A stretch of 64,000 bases of DNA from Mauremys mutica (GCF_020497125.1 NC_059077.1:24498840-24562839), one strand, 5' to 3'; positions 1-11,744 are shown, counted from the stretch's first letter. The notes: generated by a model not told the origin, from the sequence alone. Translations and numbers: made by a program.

Positions 1-85
1 TGTCTGCACTGCCCTGAGTGCAGTGGGGTCCTGAACCGTGACTTTGGTTCCTAGGCATTTCCACAAATACTAATAGCAGTACCCC
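1..85 (+). repeat. L2/MIR-like 3' tail fragment
   Basis: The window opens inside a short repeat reading 'agtggggtcctgaaccgtgac' followed by 'ttcctaggca' and a short A-rich tail. The same wording, with substitutions, recurs at 15293 (reverse strand) and 59093. This is the kind of tail shared by L2 LINEs and CORE-SINEs of amniotes. Family assignment is from memory of those tails. The 5' part lies outside the window. Confidence 0.45.
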
Positions 86-3000
86 ATGTAAAGAGAAAAG
101 AGAGCTCCATAAATTACATGTGCAACATAGAGTCAAAGGGTGTGATTCTCGTTTATAACTACTCTAGCAATGTAAAAGGAGAATAAGTTCCCAGGTGTAT
201 TTTAGATCAAAATTAAGGATTTATGCGTGTCATGTCTCATTATTTTTGTTGTCTCATTCTGATTAAATTCCAGGAACAGCTGTTTTTCCTTGATTTTGTT
301 TATAGTGTGCCCTACATCAACTTGTTCAGTTATGTCTGAGATTCTCTGTTTCCAGTATAAAGCCAGACGCTGATGCTGCAAGGTGCTGAGAACTCCCTGC
401 TGCAACTAAAGTCAGCAGGAATTGTAAGCAATCAGCATTCACAAGATCAAGAATCCATTCAATCACTGATCTCTTTCATGGAGAAGGTCTGAATGCTCTT
501 TCATCTGTGTATCTAGAGAAAGAAATCAATGTGCTCTCCAGTGACTCCAGACTCCATCATGCCTTACTTTGACATAGAATAGTTGTGGATTGTTGTGGCG
601 GTAAAGGCCTGTTTATCTGAATCTTGTGTGAGTACCTACTCCAAAAGCCCCAATAATTTAGAAAATCGCCCATTTAGTTTATTGATCCTTCCAGTTCCAG
701 GCAGTTAGCCAAATAACTATTACACTGATTTTGGACATACTGCTTATCACAGAACATCCAACTGCCTAAAATCCTTCCACTCATTAACAAAATCAGTTTT
801 ATGCTGTAGTAAATCATGGTTCTCTCCAGTGCTGTCTAGCCACAGGGTTATTTTAACTGTTAATATTACAAGGGTCAGAATCAGGCCAGCTTGTACTAGG
901 AGTGCTTTAGGAACTGCTGTCTTGCAGGCCAGGCCAGGGTCATCCTCTGCTGCTCTGTAGTTAGTGAAGCTTAGAGTGTTCAGTAAGCAAAGCAAAACTC
1001 ATTAAAAATAAAGGGGAGGCAAGTTGGAAGAATGTAGCCGATCCCAGTACAATAGAAGTTTCATTCTGGCTTCAAGCCCAGTAGCAGTCAGGGTGGTGAG
1101 GTTACAGAATGGAGGGAACAGAGGTGGGATAGGGAAGGGGGAGGCTTGTTAGACAAAACGTAACAAACGGCATGAACAGAAACATTTATTTTGGTCTATT
1201 TTGTGCCTATATTTCCTTAAAAAAAATACACTTATTTGCAAGCTACATCTTTCTGCTGTTTGGCATGTTCTTCTTTTCCAGTAGAAGGAGTCAGATATCT
1301 TGCCTGAGGAGCTGACCCTTCAAGGTTCTGAGTGAGAACAGAGCCCAATATTCTGGTTACAGAGCTTCTCCTCCAAAACAATCAGCTTCATGGTAAATAT
1401 TGCACCAAATTCTAGTCCAGTTAGACCTGTGGCAACCCCACTGTATTTCTCTTCCTGTCTCAGGCCCTTAAATCTGCAATGTAATTTCGCACCAACCTCC
1501 CTAGGTGAAACCCGTAAGGGGGAGAAGGGAGACAAGTCCAGGTCTCATATTTTCACTCCTGGCTGCGCCACTGTCATATTCAACTTCACACTCATGCCTA
1601 TCAACCGTACAGCAACAGATAGAAGGAAATGCATTTGCAGACATGAAACAATTACAAGAGATGTAAATATATGGCCCCACCAAATGACTGGAAATATGTT
1701 GTGGCTATTTCAGTATCTTTATTGTTTTAGTATTTTGCTAGCTGTTTTTCAATAAGAATGCTGGGAATACTTAGTACTAGATCCTGGCCCCTAGTCCTGC
1801 TTCTTTGCACTGCTATAACACCAGCAGATCCAGCATCCTGAAGATTCTTCCTGTGTGGGAAAATTCTTGGTCCATGACAAGCATCTGTAATAGCTCCTAT
1901 GTCCTCCACTTTCCCCCAGCATAGAATGTGTGACAAGGATCAAAGTAGCACGATTAGGGCAACTCTATAAAATCCCTGGAACGGCCATCAGGGCCTATTG
2001 ACAGCCACACACAAAGTAAAGCAACCGGAGGCAGCTCTGCTTGACACCAGCAGCTAGCTAGCCCCGCGATCAGGGGGAGGAGTGCCAGTGTGGCTTAAAG
2101 TCATCTTTGCCCACTCTCCTGAGCTGTGTTGAGCCCAGCTCAGAGGCACACTATGAACTAGGCCTTGGATTCTTTTTGTTAAGTGCCACATACTAAAAGG
2201 CCTTATCTATATGATCATAAAAGAAGAAATGACTAAAAGATATTCTGGTACAATTTACCAAATAAAAAAATACTTTGTGTTACCAGAGCAGATGTTTTCA
2301 CCTTCTGTGATAACAGACGTTTTTATTTCATTTAGGAGGAAAAAATTACTTGCTGAGTTCTGTAATACGATATTCTGAATACATACAACTTATATAAAGT
2401 TTGATCAGACATAGATCAATATCAGCTCTGTCTGGTTCCTTTGAGGGTTTCACTTTCACTCCTAACTAACCAGGGGTTTTTTGGTTGAGTTTTTTGTTTT
2501 GTTTCTTTTTTAAATTCTAGATGTCTTGAAACAGTTCCACATTCATTATACAGTTTATGGATCATCTTGTTGAAGAAAAAGATTAAACCATTGCCAATAG
2601 CAACAAAAGTCTCAAAATGCCCTACAAATGTCCAGTTTGTTTTAAGTTCTATAAAGGTTCAGGGTAGTGTAACAGTGTTAAGATTTAGTAAAATTGGCTG
2701 AATATTGTTATATATGTTAGAAGACTGAATATTTTTTTTAAATATGTAGATGTAGATTGTCAATGACACCAGTCACAACTACATCTGGTGTAACTGGAAG
2801 AGGAAGGGGAAGTGCAGGGGAAGAACAAAGATGGCCGTAATGCCATCTTTATGTTCTCAGTGATACTGGGGCTAGCTGGGTGCCAGTTGAGACCCTGGTC
2901 CAACTTAGAGCAGCCTTATGTGGCTACAATAGCTCTCAACCGGCCATTTTAACTGTCAGGGATAGCCAGAGTGCATCAGTGGTCAAGCCATGCCGCCTTT

Positions 3001-3616
3001 CTCATGACCACACTCTCAATACACCTCTTATGGCAAGGCCAGCTGGGGATTTTCCTATACTGGGGGAAATCACCATATAGCTGGCTAAGGTGACTTTCTG
3101 GAGCACCACAAAGGAGGAATGGGGGCCAAGATCTGGCCTACTGTGTGTATATACTCTATATATTCATCTCCACAGAAATACACATATAAAGATAAATATA
3201 TATATTATATAAACCTATAATATAGACAGACCAGTAGTGACTCCTATATTTGAGGCTGCCTAACGCTCTCCTAGCTATCATGTTAAGCATGTGCATAAAG
3301 TTAAGTACTTGCATAAGGGATTGAAAGTTGGGGGATTATATTGGCTAGCTACTTGTTTTCATTCCAGCAATGTAATTCCACTGTATAGAATGAGAATGAT
3401 TCTTTTCTCCCATATGCTGGTGTATATTATAAGTAACTGCATAGAAGTCAGTTCATTAACATGGATATAAAAGCAGTGTAAGTGAGAGGAGTAATTGAAA
3501 ATATATTTGTACAATAAAAACGTTTAATTTTGAACAATATCAAATGTTAGCAAATAATTCTTTTTCAATATGATCATCGGATAAGGAATTTGATAATAGT
3601 TTATACAAACTTCTTA
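86..3616. other. no gene or clear repeat recognised
   Basis: Ordinary AT-leaning sequence. Short ORFs near 747-995 (-), 1390-1755 (+) and 2880-3080 (+) show no recognisable domain, splice structure or codon bias. There is an AT-rich microsatellite-like patch at about 3170-3230. Confidence 0.5.
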
Positions 3617-3712
3617 ATTATAAGCTCTTTGAGGCAGGGACTGAGTCTTCCTATACATCTGTGCACCAGCTAACACATTTTGGGCACTACTGCAGTATAA
3701 TTAATAAAATAG
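3617..3712 (+). repeat. L2/MIR-like 3' tail
   Basis: Contains 'ataagctctttgaggcaggg', a short gap and 'gcaccagctaacacattttg', ending in an AATAA-rich tail. This is the order expected of the L2/MIR 3' end: 'gtaagctc..gaggcaggga', then 'ctagcacag', then a simple A/T tail. It is short and diverged. Confidence 0.5.
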
Positions 3713-4699
3713 TATTGGGGGAAATATGAAAGATTATCATTGGTTATTTATTATTTCTTGTGTGGACATTTTTTTCCACGTGCACATTTAAAAACTGCTT
3801 ATAATACTGGTCCTGTAATCATAAAGCTGAAAGCTGATTAACAGTACAGTCTTACAACCTAGTCCCACAATCAGTTCTGCATGGGTGGAGATATTTGCCT
3901 TCATAAGATTCACTGTAGAATCAGGGCCTTTATACCTACTGCTTAAATCTCTTCTAGTTAAGTTTAATAACATTTCATGACAAGGATGCATTTTGTAATA
4001 TTCTGCCCTAGAGCATAAGAACTCTTCTGAAACAATTACTTTGGTCTTTTAAATAAAATCATGCCCTTAAAATCATCATCATATTACAAAAGCAAAATTT
4101 AGGGCATTACCAAAATGGTAAATAATTTATCACAATTTTTTAAAATTATTTTTGTAATAGAGTTCAGCTGAACAGAATCTTGATTTAGCTGCATGGTTAT
4201 TTTCTTCAGCGAAAGAGCAGCAAATCCTGATTAGCTAATCTCATACTGAAGGGGAACTGTAATATCCTTGACTGATTAACCGAATTCTCTCTTATGAATT
4301 CCTTACTCTGCTTTACAAGCAAATATTTTCCAATTACATTGAAACTATTTTAAATTACCTAGAAACACCACCAGAGGGCAATGAAATAAGGTTGATTTAC
4401 AAAACTTTGCTATAACATGATCGAGTTTACCCCAGGAGAAAAAAAATCTTGCATATTTAAAAATACTTTTTCTTCAAGACTATCCAACATGCTATGACCA
4501 AAGAGAACAAGAAATAAGCTTGACAGGACATTTTAGAAGGTGATTATACAACATACAAAAGTAAAATACAAAGGACTGAGAGGAATATTTTAAAGATGAT
4601 AATCAAGACTCTCAAGACAAAAACAGGGCATCTGCAGCAATTCCTGCTGATGACTAATAGCTGATTTTGTATCCTGATGAGATAATCAGGGGATGAAAG
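3713..4699. other. no gene recognised
   Basis: AT-rich sequence with no recognisable coding or mobile-element structure apart from scattered short stop-rich ORFs. Confidence 0.5.
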
Positions 4700-4701
4700 T
4701 A

Positions 4702-4887
4702 CACCTCTACCCCGATATAACGCGACCCGATATGACACAAATTTGGATATAACGCGGTAAAGCAGTGCTCCAGGGGGGCGGGGCTGCGCTCTGGCGGATC
4801 AAATCAAGTTCGATATAACGCAGTTTCATCTATAATGTGGTAAGATTTTTTGGCTCCCGAGGACAGCGTTATATCAAGGTAGAGGTG
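4702..4887. mobile_element. TA-flanked MITE (Tc1/mariner or pogo-like)
   Basis: A 186-bp element. The left end reads 'cacctctaccccgatataac' and the right end is its near-perfect inverse ('gttatatcaaggtagaggtg'), so the terminal inverted repeats run about 22 bp. Each end is flanked by a TA dinucleotide (4700-4701 and 4888-4889), the target duplication of the Tc1/mariner superfamily, to which pogo/Tigger belongs. There is no internal ORF, so it is non-autonomous. A second internal palindromic layer ('gatataacgc' motifs) suggests a foldable structure. The superfamily follows from TIR plus TSD. The specific family is not identified. Confidence 0.85.
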
Positions 4888-4889
4888 TA

Positions 4890-5806
4890 GTAAGTAACTG
4901 AGTCTGGGAGGCATAGGAGTCCCATCAAGGAGAGTTGTGATACCTGTGTCCATAGGGAGAGGCGGTTATGTGCAGTGAAATTTGTTGGGAAACATTTTTC
5001 CTTCCCAAACACTTCTAGAATACCCTGCCTCTTTTCATCTGACTGCGTAATTGCCCCATCTCCTCTTATTTTTCCTATTTGCCTCTTCTTCCAGTATCTC
5101 CCTTTTCCTGTTTTCCTTACCCCTTTTGCTTTCAGATAAGTTTTTCCTGTTTATATATTTCTTTTATTTCTGTTATGGCTCTTTTGTGTATTTTAAATAT
5201 GCACTCCCTTCAGTGTGCTTAACTTTCCAGAGGGTCTGTGAAGATATTTAGAGAGCTCAATGACTACCCACCCCCCCCGGTGATGCTCCCACTAGACATA
5301 AGATATGCTTCTTCAGGGCCAAATCTGCCCTCAGTTATAAAACAAGAGTACCTCTATTGATCTCAGTGGAGTTACTCTGGATTGACACCTGTGTAACTGA
5401 TGGAAAAATGTAATCTTTAATTTCTAACTTTTATTGATCTGCAACAATAAACACAGAAGCACGTGATGCCTTTGCTGCCTCTGTGAAGATACTTATATCC
5501 AGAGATAATCTCAACCAGTGTGCACCCAAACTATCTTGCAGAAAAAATCTGGGAGCAATAGGTTGATTGCAAAGATGACTGTTCAGTTCGGAGCAGGGAA
5601 ATTGATGCTGTGTATGGAAAGAAAGGGATGGAATAGAAATGGGAAACTTGGGGCCTAAAAAAGTGCAGTGAATTTTTTGGGTTTTGTTTATTTTTATGAA
5701 AAATAGAAAAATATGCATTGGCCATTGCTGCTGATTTAAATCATCACTTTATTTCTCTTGTAAGCAGTGACTAATTTGATTTCCATTTTAGGCCCTAGAA
5801 AGATGG
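4890..5806. other. no gene; one old amniote-type repeat fragment
   Basis: A segment near 5318-5402 ('gggccaaatctgccctcagt', then 'agtggagttactctggattg' and 'gtgtaactga') resembles a short unclassified palindromic repeat. Similar segments lie near 48915-49025 and 62145-62212. The rest is pyrimidine-rich (5050-5200) or unassigned. Confidence 0.4.
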
Positions 5807-6074
5807 AGGGCTTGTCTATACAGTGGGGTAATGTGTTCTACTGGGGTGTGATTCTAAAGCAAGCTAACATATTGTGCATTAATTGGTCTGTGTAGACCCT
5901 GCTGGTGGGCACTAAGTATTCTCTAGTGTGCTTTAATGAAGTACTGTTTCAAACAGCGCTATGTATTAGGATGTCAGCAAGGTCTACATGGACCAATTAA
6001 TGTACAACATGGTTAGTGCACTTTAGAAATCACTCCCCAGTAGAGCACATTACCTCACTGTGAAGATAAGCCCT
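5807..6074. mobile_element. hAT-like palindromic MITE
   Basis: About 268 bp. The left end 'agggcttgtctatacagtgg' is matched in inverse by the right end near 6050-6074, and the inverted repeats extend about 60 bp inward with substitutions. Inside, 'ccctgctggtgggcactaag' and 'ctctagtgtgctttaa' recur in the element at 14316-14625, so both belong to one family. I could not find a clean target duplication, so assignment to hAT rests on the 'gggcttgtctacac' type of end and is inferential. Confidence 0.65.
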
Positions 6075-6759
6075 GAGACTGCATTATCAAGAAATGCCAT
6101 TTAGAGAGGGCTGAAGAGATGGCACTCAAATTCTTCCTTAAAAAGAATGCTGGGGTTATAGGAAGGTGCCAGTCACCATAATCAAGAAAGCAGGATCGGC
6201 TGAAAAACTAATATTTACATAGATTTGATATTCGTCTGGGGCCAGAAATTCACTTAAGCCTCATCACTCTGACAGGCCCAGACTACAGTATCAAGTTCTA
6301 GATCCACACTTCAAAAATCTCCAAAATTTGGGAGTGTTTGGAGCCCATAGGATCTGATTCAGCTCTTACTTACACCAGTTTAATAGAAGACATGAGAGTT
6401 GTATTAAGGGAATGATGTTGGAGGGGGGCAATATGAGACATAGATAAGATATTCCTATCAGAATGGAAGACATTCTCTATTCATGGATATGCAGGGTTCC
6501 CAATGCCTGATTTAATCAACTAAATTTTATAAACATCAGATATAATAACTGCTTATTTTGTGCAGATACGTAGCATCTGTATTAGTACTAATATATGTAT
6601 GAGTATTATAAAATGGCTTGTCAACCAAGGAGAAAGAGAGAGAAATAATGAATATCATTGCAGGCTTTGCACAGCGGAAGTAACACAGACTGAGGTCATC
6701 AGTGAGAATCAAAAGAGAAATATCTCAGAATACATTAGAACTGCAGTAATGTAGTAATT
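6075..6759. other. no gene recognised
   Basis: Unassigned sequence. The small ORF at 6560-6754 has no recognisable domain. Confidence 0.45.
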
Positions 6760-7772
6760 AGGGCTGTCGATTAATTTTTTGAGTTAATTGCAATTAATCA
6801 CGATTAATCACACTGTTAAACAATAGAATACCAACTGAAATTTATTAAATATTTTGGGGTGTTTTTCTACATTTTCAAATATATCAATTTCAATTACAAC
6901 ACAGAATACAAAGTGTACAGTGCTCACTTTATATTATTTTTTATTACAAATATTTGCACTGTAAAAATGATAAACAAAAGAAATAGGTGAACTGAAAAAT
7001 ACTCATACAAGTACTGTAGTGCAATTTCTTTATCATGAAAGTTGAACTTGCAAATGTAGAATTATGTACAAAAATAAAAGAATGTAAAACTTTAGAGCCT
7101 AAGTCCAATCAGTCATACTTCTTGTTCAGCCAATCGCTCAGGCAAACAAGATTTTTTACATTTTCAGAAGATAATGATGCCTGCTTCTTGTTTACAATGT
7201 CATCTGAAAGTGAGAACAGGCATTTTCATGGTACTGTTGTAGCCAGTTACATGCCAGATGCACTAAAGATTTATATGTCCCTTCATGCTTCAACCACTAT
7301 TCCAGAGGACATGCGTCTATGCTGATGACAGGTTCTGCTCGGTAACAATCCAAAGCAGTGTGGACCAACACATGTTCATTTTCATCATCTGAGTCAGATG
7401 CCACCAGCAAAAGGTTGATTTTCTTTTTTGGTGGTTTGGGTTCTGCAGTTTACGCATCAGTGTGTTGCTCTTTTAAGACTTCTGAAAGCATGCTCTACAC
7501 CTCATCCCTCTCAGATTTTGAAAGGCACTTCAAATTCTTAAAGCTTGGGTGGAGTGCTGTAGCTATCTTTAGAAATCTCACATTGGTACCTTCTTTGCAT
7601 TTTGTCAAATTTGCAGTGAAAGTGTTCTTAAAATGAGCAACATGTGCTAGGTCATCATCTGAGACTGCTATAACATGAAATATATGGCAGAATGCGGGTA
7701 AAACAGAGCAGGAGACATACAATTCTCCCACAAGGAGTTCAGTCACAAATTTAATTAACACATTTTTTTTAA
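6760..7772 (-). pseudogene. hAT transposase relic, C-terminal part with 3' end
   Basis: The - strand encodes remnants of the C-terminal half of a hAT transposase. Going down from about 7740, the reading 'VSDDDLAHVAHFKNTF' leads to 'RFLKIATALHPSFKNLKCL', the hAT/ZBED-type block before the dimerisation domain. After frame breaks near 7490-7330 come 'CPLE', a stop in place of the expected Trp, then 'WLKHEGTYKSLVHLA' and 'SENVKNLVCLSDWLNKK', which are hAT dimerisation motifs. The element ends at 6760 in an AT-rich terminus ('agggctgtcgattaattttt'). Frameshifts and stops make it non-functional. The N-terminal half and the other terminus are missing: the - strand ORF runs across a junction near 7772 into a second hAT copy in opposite orientation. 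Confidence 0.75.
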
Positions 7773-8062
7773 AAATGAGAGTCATCAGTATGGAAGCATG
7801 TCCTCTGGAACGATGGCTGAAGCATGAAGAGGCATATGATTCTTTAGTGCATCTAGCACATAAATATCTTATCTTGCAATACCAGCTACAACAGTGCCAT
7901 GCGAACACTTGGTCTCACTTTCAGCATTACCTCCCATAAATGTAAAGAAACTTGTTTCTCTTAGCAACTGGCTGAACAAGAAGTAGGACTGAGTGGACTT
8001 GTAGGTGCTAAAGTTTTACATAACTGCACTCAAAAACTAAACAATGTAACAGCAAAAACTGT
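7773..8062 (+). pseudogene. second hAT C-terminal fragment, inverted relative to its neighbour
   Basis: The + strand reads 'WLKHEEAYDSLVHLAHKYL', then in another frame 'PATTVPCEHLVSLSA' and 'INVKKLVSLSNWLNKK'. These are the same dimerisation-domain motifs found on the - strand at 7100-7335. The two copies share long nucleotide stretches (for example 'gcatgtcctctgga' and 'ggctgaacaagaagta') and look roughly three-quarters identical by eye. This copy lacks about 35 bp present in the other between the two motif blocks. It is truncated near 8062, where the pogo-like relic begins. Confidence 0.7.
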
Positions 8063-8065
8063 TCA

Positions 8066-9535
8066 AAGTCTGTTCAAAGTCTTCAACAGCTCAGAGTTTG
8101 TCAGAGGTGGAACTTCACCAAAATCATCCTCACTCTCTTGATTATGTTATGTTTCATCAACACAAGTTCATTTCTCTGACCTTGCAAAGTTGCAGCACAC
8201 GGTAATTCCTCATCAGTTAGCTCTCTGAATGTGAGCAAATCTTCATATACAGCAGCTACTAAGTCCTCTTTTTCCACATTGATTGGAAGTGGAACATTGT
8301 TCAGGGGGTCGTCAAACTCTTCAATATCCTTCTCTTTCACACCTGCCACCGGCACAACAAATTTGCCTTTCCTAAAACAGTTGGAAATTGTTACATCTTG
8401 CAGGGGCCTCAGCAACAAGATGAATGCACTTGAGCAAATTTACAGTTTTCAGGACTGTCTGAACATCAGCATTGGAGTCCACATCAAGAGCAGCAATAAT
8501 GATCAAAAAATCACAAACCGGATTACTGTTCCGTGAGGTTCTTAATCACACCTTGATCCAGAGATTGCATCAAAGATGTAGTGTTAGGGGGTAAGAATTC
8601 AAGCTGAATGTTCGTGATAACCACTCCTTGGAGCAGAGCAGTTATCCAGTCAGAGGTATATCTTACGGCTCTGCAAGCAAAGCTGATGTTCCCACTTTTT
8701 TTAGCCAGTTGATGAAAATCTCACCTGTCACCCAGGCAGTCGCTGAACTGACATAACTGAGGGGAAGTTTATTGAAATCCTTCAGAAAGCATCTAGGTCA
8801 TTTTAACTTCCCAATCATGAACAGCGGGCATTTGTCACTCCCATCCATGTTGGCACAGATAAGCACGGATACCCTGTCCTTGGAAGCTTTCTCTCCTTCT
8901 TGCTTTTCAATTTTTCTATGTCCTGTCACAGAGCCTTTCAGATAAAGTCCTGTTTCCTCAGCACTGTAGATGTCGGCGGGGAAAATTTTCAAGAATGTGA
9001 GGAATTTTTTTGCACTGGTACTGTTAAGCTGATGGTTTGTCCGCCAACTGTTTTTTGCCATGCTCTTTTTTGAAAGTGACATTGAAGCATTTCTTCTATC
9101 TGGTAAACCAACTGCCATTTGCCTTAAAATCGTTCAGTGCAAGTGAAGCGGCAAGCTGAAGGGCTTTTCCTTGATTGTAGGTCCTGCAAACAGTGTTCCC
9201 TGTGCCCTCTTCTCCTTAAACTATATAAGAGAGCCTGGTGGACATGAGGGGCTTTTTCTTCATGCCCACTCTTACGGAAGCTATTCAACTGTCTGTCTTC
9301 GTATTTAGCCAAAAGCTTATCTTTCTGCTTCCACATACTGCACAAAACCAACCTGTGCAATTCCCACTTGACTGGATCTTTGTTTTCAGTAGTCCCTGGA
9401 GTTTGACAGTCTTGGATAATCTGTACTTTTTCTTTCAGGAGAGACTTCTTGGCATTTTGTCTGTTTTTGCGCACACACACAAAAATGATGCAAGTAAGCA
9501 TAGGGTGTGACATTACAATGTCACAAATGTCGCTC
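8066..9535 (-). pseudogene. pogo/Tigger-type transposase relic (DDE_1)
   Basis: Reading down the - strand, an N-terminal helix-turn-helix region (9513 to about 9190) contains 'LLKEKVQIIQDC' and 'MWKQKDKLLAKYEDRQLNS', typical of CENP-B/pogo-type domains. The DDE_1 block (9118-8798) contains 'AEETGLY' and 'RVSVLICANMDGSDK'. Then follow 'PPNTTSLMQSLDQGVIKN' near 8600-8540, and the C-terminal 'ISNCFRKGKF' at 8418-8101, usual in Tigger proteins. The family's first catalytic Asp (normally in 'ADETGL') reads Glu here. Several frameshifts and stops split the frame. Terminal inverted repeats were not identified, so the ends are approximate. It abuts the hAT fragments on its 3' side and a CR1 on its 5' side. 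Confidence 0.8.
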
Positions 9536-9788
9536 TAATGCGGCTCTGTTGATGTTACCGAGTGGACAATTCAAGGTAGGGAAAGTGTTCCCAGGGAAAT
9601 ATTGCTTGCAAGTGGCAGTTGATCTTAGAAGGTGTGGCTGCAAACAAGCATCTACTGTACCTAACCTAAATCTCCCTCGATGCAGATTAAGTCCATTACT
9701 TCTTGTCCTACCATCAATGGACAAGGAGAACAATTGATCACTGTCCTCTTTATAACAACCCTTAACATATTTGAAGATTTATCAGGTC

Positions 9789-10657
9789 TGTGATGGAATG
9801 TACCAACCCTGCACTGGGCCAAACAGGGATCCCAGGAGGCCACGCCCTCTTTCCCCGTTTCCCTGCAGGTGGAAGAACCAGATAAAAGGAGACAGCCCAG
9901 CTCAGTCAGGGCTGGCTGCAGAGGAGGAAGGACTTATATTGCAGGGTCCTCCAGAGGTGCCAGTGATGCTCCAGGCGGCAGAACTCGTGGACCCAGACTA
10001 TGCTGTGGATGACTCACCAACTGTGGAGACTGACGGGGACACCAAGCCGCCGCCAGCTGATGAGATGCCTGTGACGCAATTTGTGGTAGGAAGTGACCCC
10101 AGGGATGTAGTAGAAGCCGATGACTAAACACTTAGTGGGGAAGTCCCTGGCTTCATAGGGCCCTCGGTTGGAACCCGGTGGAGCAGGAAGGGCTGGGTTC
10201 CCCTACCACACCCAACAGGCCACTAGGCATGGCTGCTGTTTGCTCTCGGTCCCAGCCAGGAGGCTTAGGGGGTGATAGACTATTTGTTTGTCCCGCCCAG
10301 GGGCTACAGACTGATTGTTGTTCTGCTCTGCCCAGAGGGTCAGAACCCCAATTGCTACTGTCTGCACCAGCCCAGAGGCTTAGGGGCCATAGACTATTTG
10401 TTTGCAAGCCCTGCCCGGGGGCTACAGGCAGATCATTGTCCTACCCCGCCCAGAGGGCGAGAACTCCAATTGTTCTTGTCGGTCCCAGGCCAGAGGCTCA
10501 GGGGCTACAGACCGTTTGTTTACACTGCCCCAGCAAGAGTCCAGAGTATGCCTTGCTGCAATCACCTGATCTAACAGGGAATCCTAACGACTGGATGATA
10601 GAGTGTACCAACCCCACACTTGGGCAACCCAGCTTGACAAACAAGGCCCCCGTCACA
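9789..10657 (+). mobile_element. solo LTR with perfect 5-bp target duplication
   Basis: The element begins TGTGATGG and ends GTCACA, the TG...CA termini of LTR retroelements with a short inverted repeat (TGTGA/TCACA). It is flanked by AGGTC at 9784-9788 and 10658-10662. Removing one copy together with the LTR restores the uninterrupted CR1 phrase 'tcaggtcccctctcag', so the insertion is explained exactly. Length is 869 bp. A 'gataaaagga' TATA-like box lies at 9891. A 'gtgtaccaaccc' phrase occurs near both ends. No second LTR or coding interior is present, so it is a solo LTR left by recombination. ERV versus gypsy origin cannot be decided here. Confidence 0.9.
10260..10530 (+). repeat. tandem repeat of about 115-118 bp inside the LTR
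   Basis: Three consecutive units begin with 'gaggct(t/c)aggggc' at 10260, 10375 and 10493, giving periods of 115 and 118 bp; the third is partial. Each unit contains 'agactatttgttt' or a variant, a 'gcccagagggc' block and a '(c)aattg(c/t)t(a/c)' block. The repeat explains the overlapping ORFs on both strands here. Confidence 0.8.
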
Positions 10658-11744
10658 AGGTCCCCTCTCAGTTATCTTTTCTCAAGATTAAACATGCTCG
10701 GGTTTTTTTAAACTTTCCTTATAGGACAGTTTTCTAAACTTTTTATCATTTTATTGTTCACCTCTCTCTCTCTCCAATATATCCACATCTTTCCTAAAGT
10801 GTGGTGCCCAGAACTGGACACAGTACTCCAGCTGAGGCCTCACCCGTGCCCAGGAGAGCAGAGTAATTGCCTTCTGTGTCTCACATAAAACACTCCTGTT
10901 AATACACCCCAGAATATTAGCCTTTTTCACAAGTACATCACACTGATCCACTATAAACCCTAGATCTTTCTGTGTTACTACCACCTAGCCCAATTTTGTA
11001 ATTGTGCATTTGATTTTTCATGCCTAAGTGAAGTACTTTGCACTTGTCTTTATTGAATTTTATCTTGTTAATTTCAGACCAATTCTCTAATTTGTCTTGG
11101 TCATTTTGAATGCTAATCCTGTCCTCCAAACTGCTTGCAACCCCTCCCATCTTGGTGTCACCCACAAATTACATATGCATGCTCCCTACTCCATTACCCA
11201 AGTCATTAACGAAAATATTGAGTAAGTCTCTATCCAAGAATAACACTTGCAAGACCCTACTCAATAAGCCCTACCAGTTTAATAACAAATCATTGATAAC
11301 TACTCTTTGAGTATGATCTTTCAACCAGCTGTGCATCCATCTTCTAGTAATTAAATCTAAACCACATTTTCCTAGTTCTCTTATGAAAGTGTCATGTGGG
11401 ACTGTGTCAAAAGCCCTACTAAAATCAAGATATATCACATCTGTTGCTTCCCCACCATGCAGTAGGCCAGTAACCCTGTCAAAGGAAATTAGATGGGTAT
11501 GTCATGATTCGTTCTTGACAATCCATGCTGGCTAATCCTTATAACCCTATTGTCCTCTCGGTGTTTACAAACTGATTGTTTAATAATTTGTTCTAGTAGC
11601 TTTCCAGCTATTGAAGTTAGGCTGATTGGTCTGTAATTCCCTGGTTCCTCTTTGTAAAAACAGGTGTACTATGTTTCCCCTTCTCCAGTCCACTGCCATC
11701 TCATTCATCCTCCATGAATTCTCAAAGATAATTGCTACAATAAT

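Larger units (their letters stand above)
9656..11740 (-). pseudogene. CR1 LINE ORF2 fragment, antisense, interrupted by an LTR
   Basis: The - strand carries decayed CR1 reverse-transcriptase sequence. From about 11640 downward come 'GNYRPISLTSIAGKLLEQII', then a 'YLDFSRAFDTVPHDT' motif A near 11440. The 'FADDTKL' site has decayed to 'FVGDTKM' at about 11165-11145. Next are 'KIKFNKDKCKVLHLG' and 'RTRSNGLNLHRGRFRL' at about 9710-9660. Motif A keeps its Asp, but motif C does not. Stops and frameshifts are frequent. The usual 3' terminus is missing, so the copy stops early. An 869-bp LTR sits inside it at 9789-10657. Confidence 0.85.

Noticed and set aside
2880..3080. Possible host exon (66 codons)
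   Set aside because: No splice-site pair, domain or family recognisable; ordinary chance length.
7035..7636. Two + strand ORFs as genes
   Set aside because: They are antisense shadows of the - strand hAT transposase relic, whose dimerisation motifs read on -.
10260..10530. CRISPR array
   Set aside because: Units are imperfect, directly adjacent, about 117 bp, and inside an LTR of a vertebrate genome.
10178..10711. 177-codon ORF on + with Pro/Gly/Cys-rich protein
   Set aside because: Lies in the tandem-repeat part of a solo LTR and runs past its 3' end into CR1 sequence. The periodic protein mirrors the DNA repeat.
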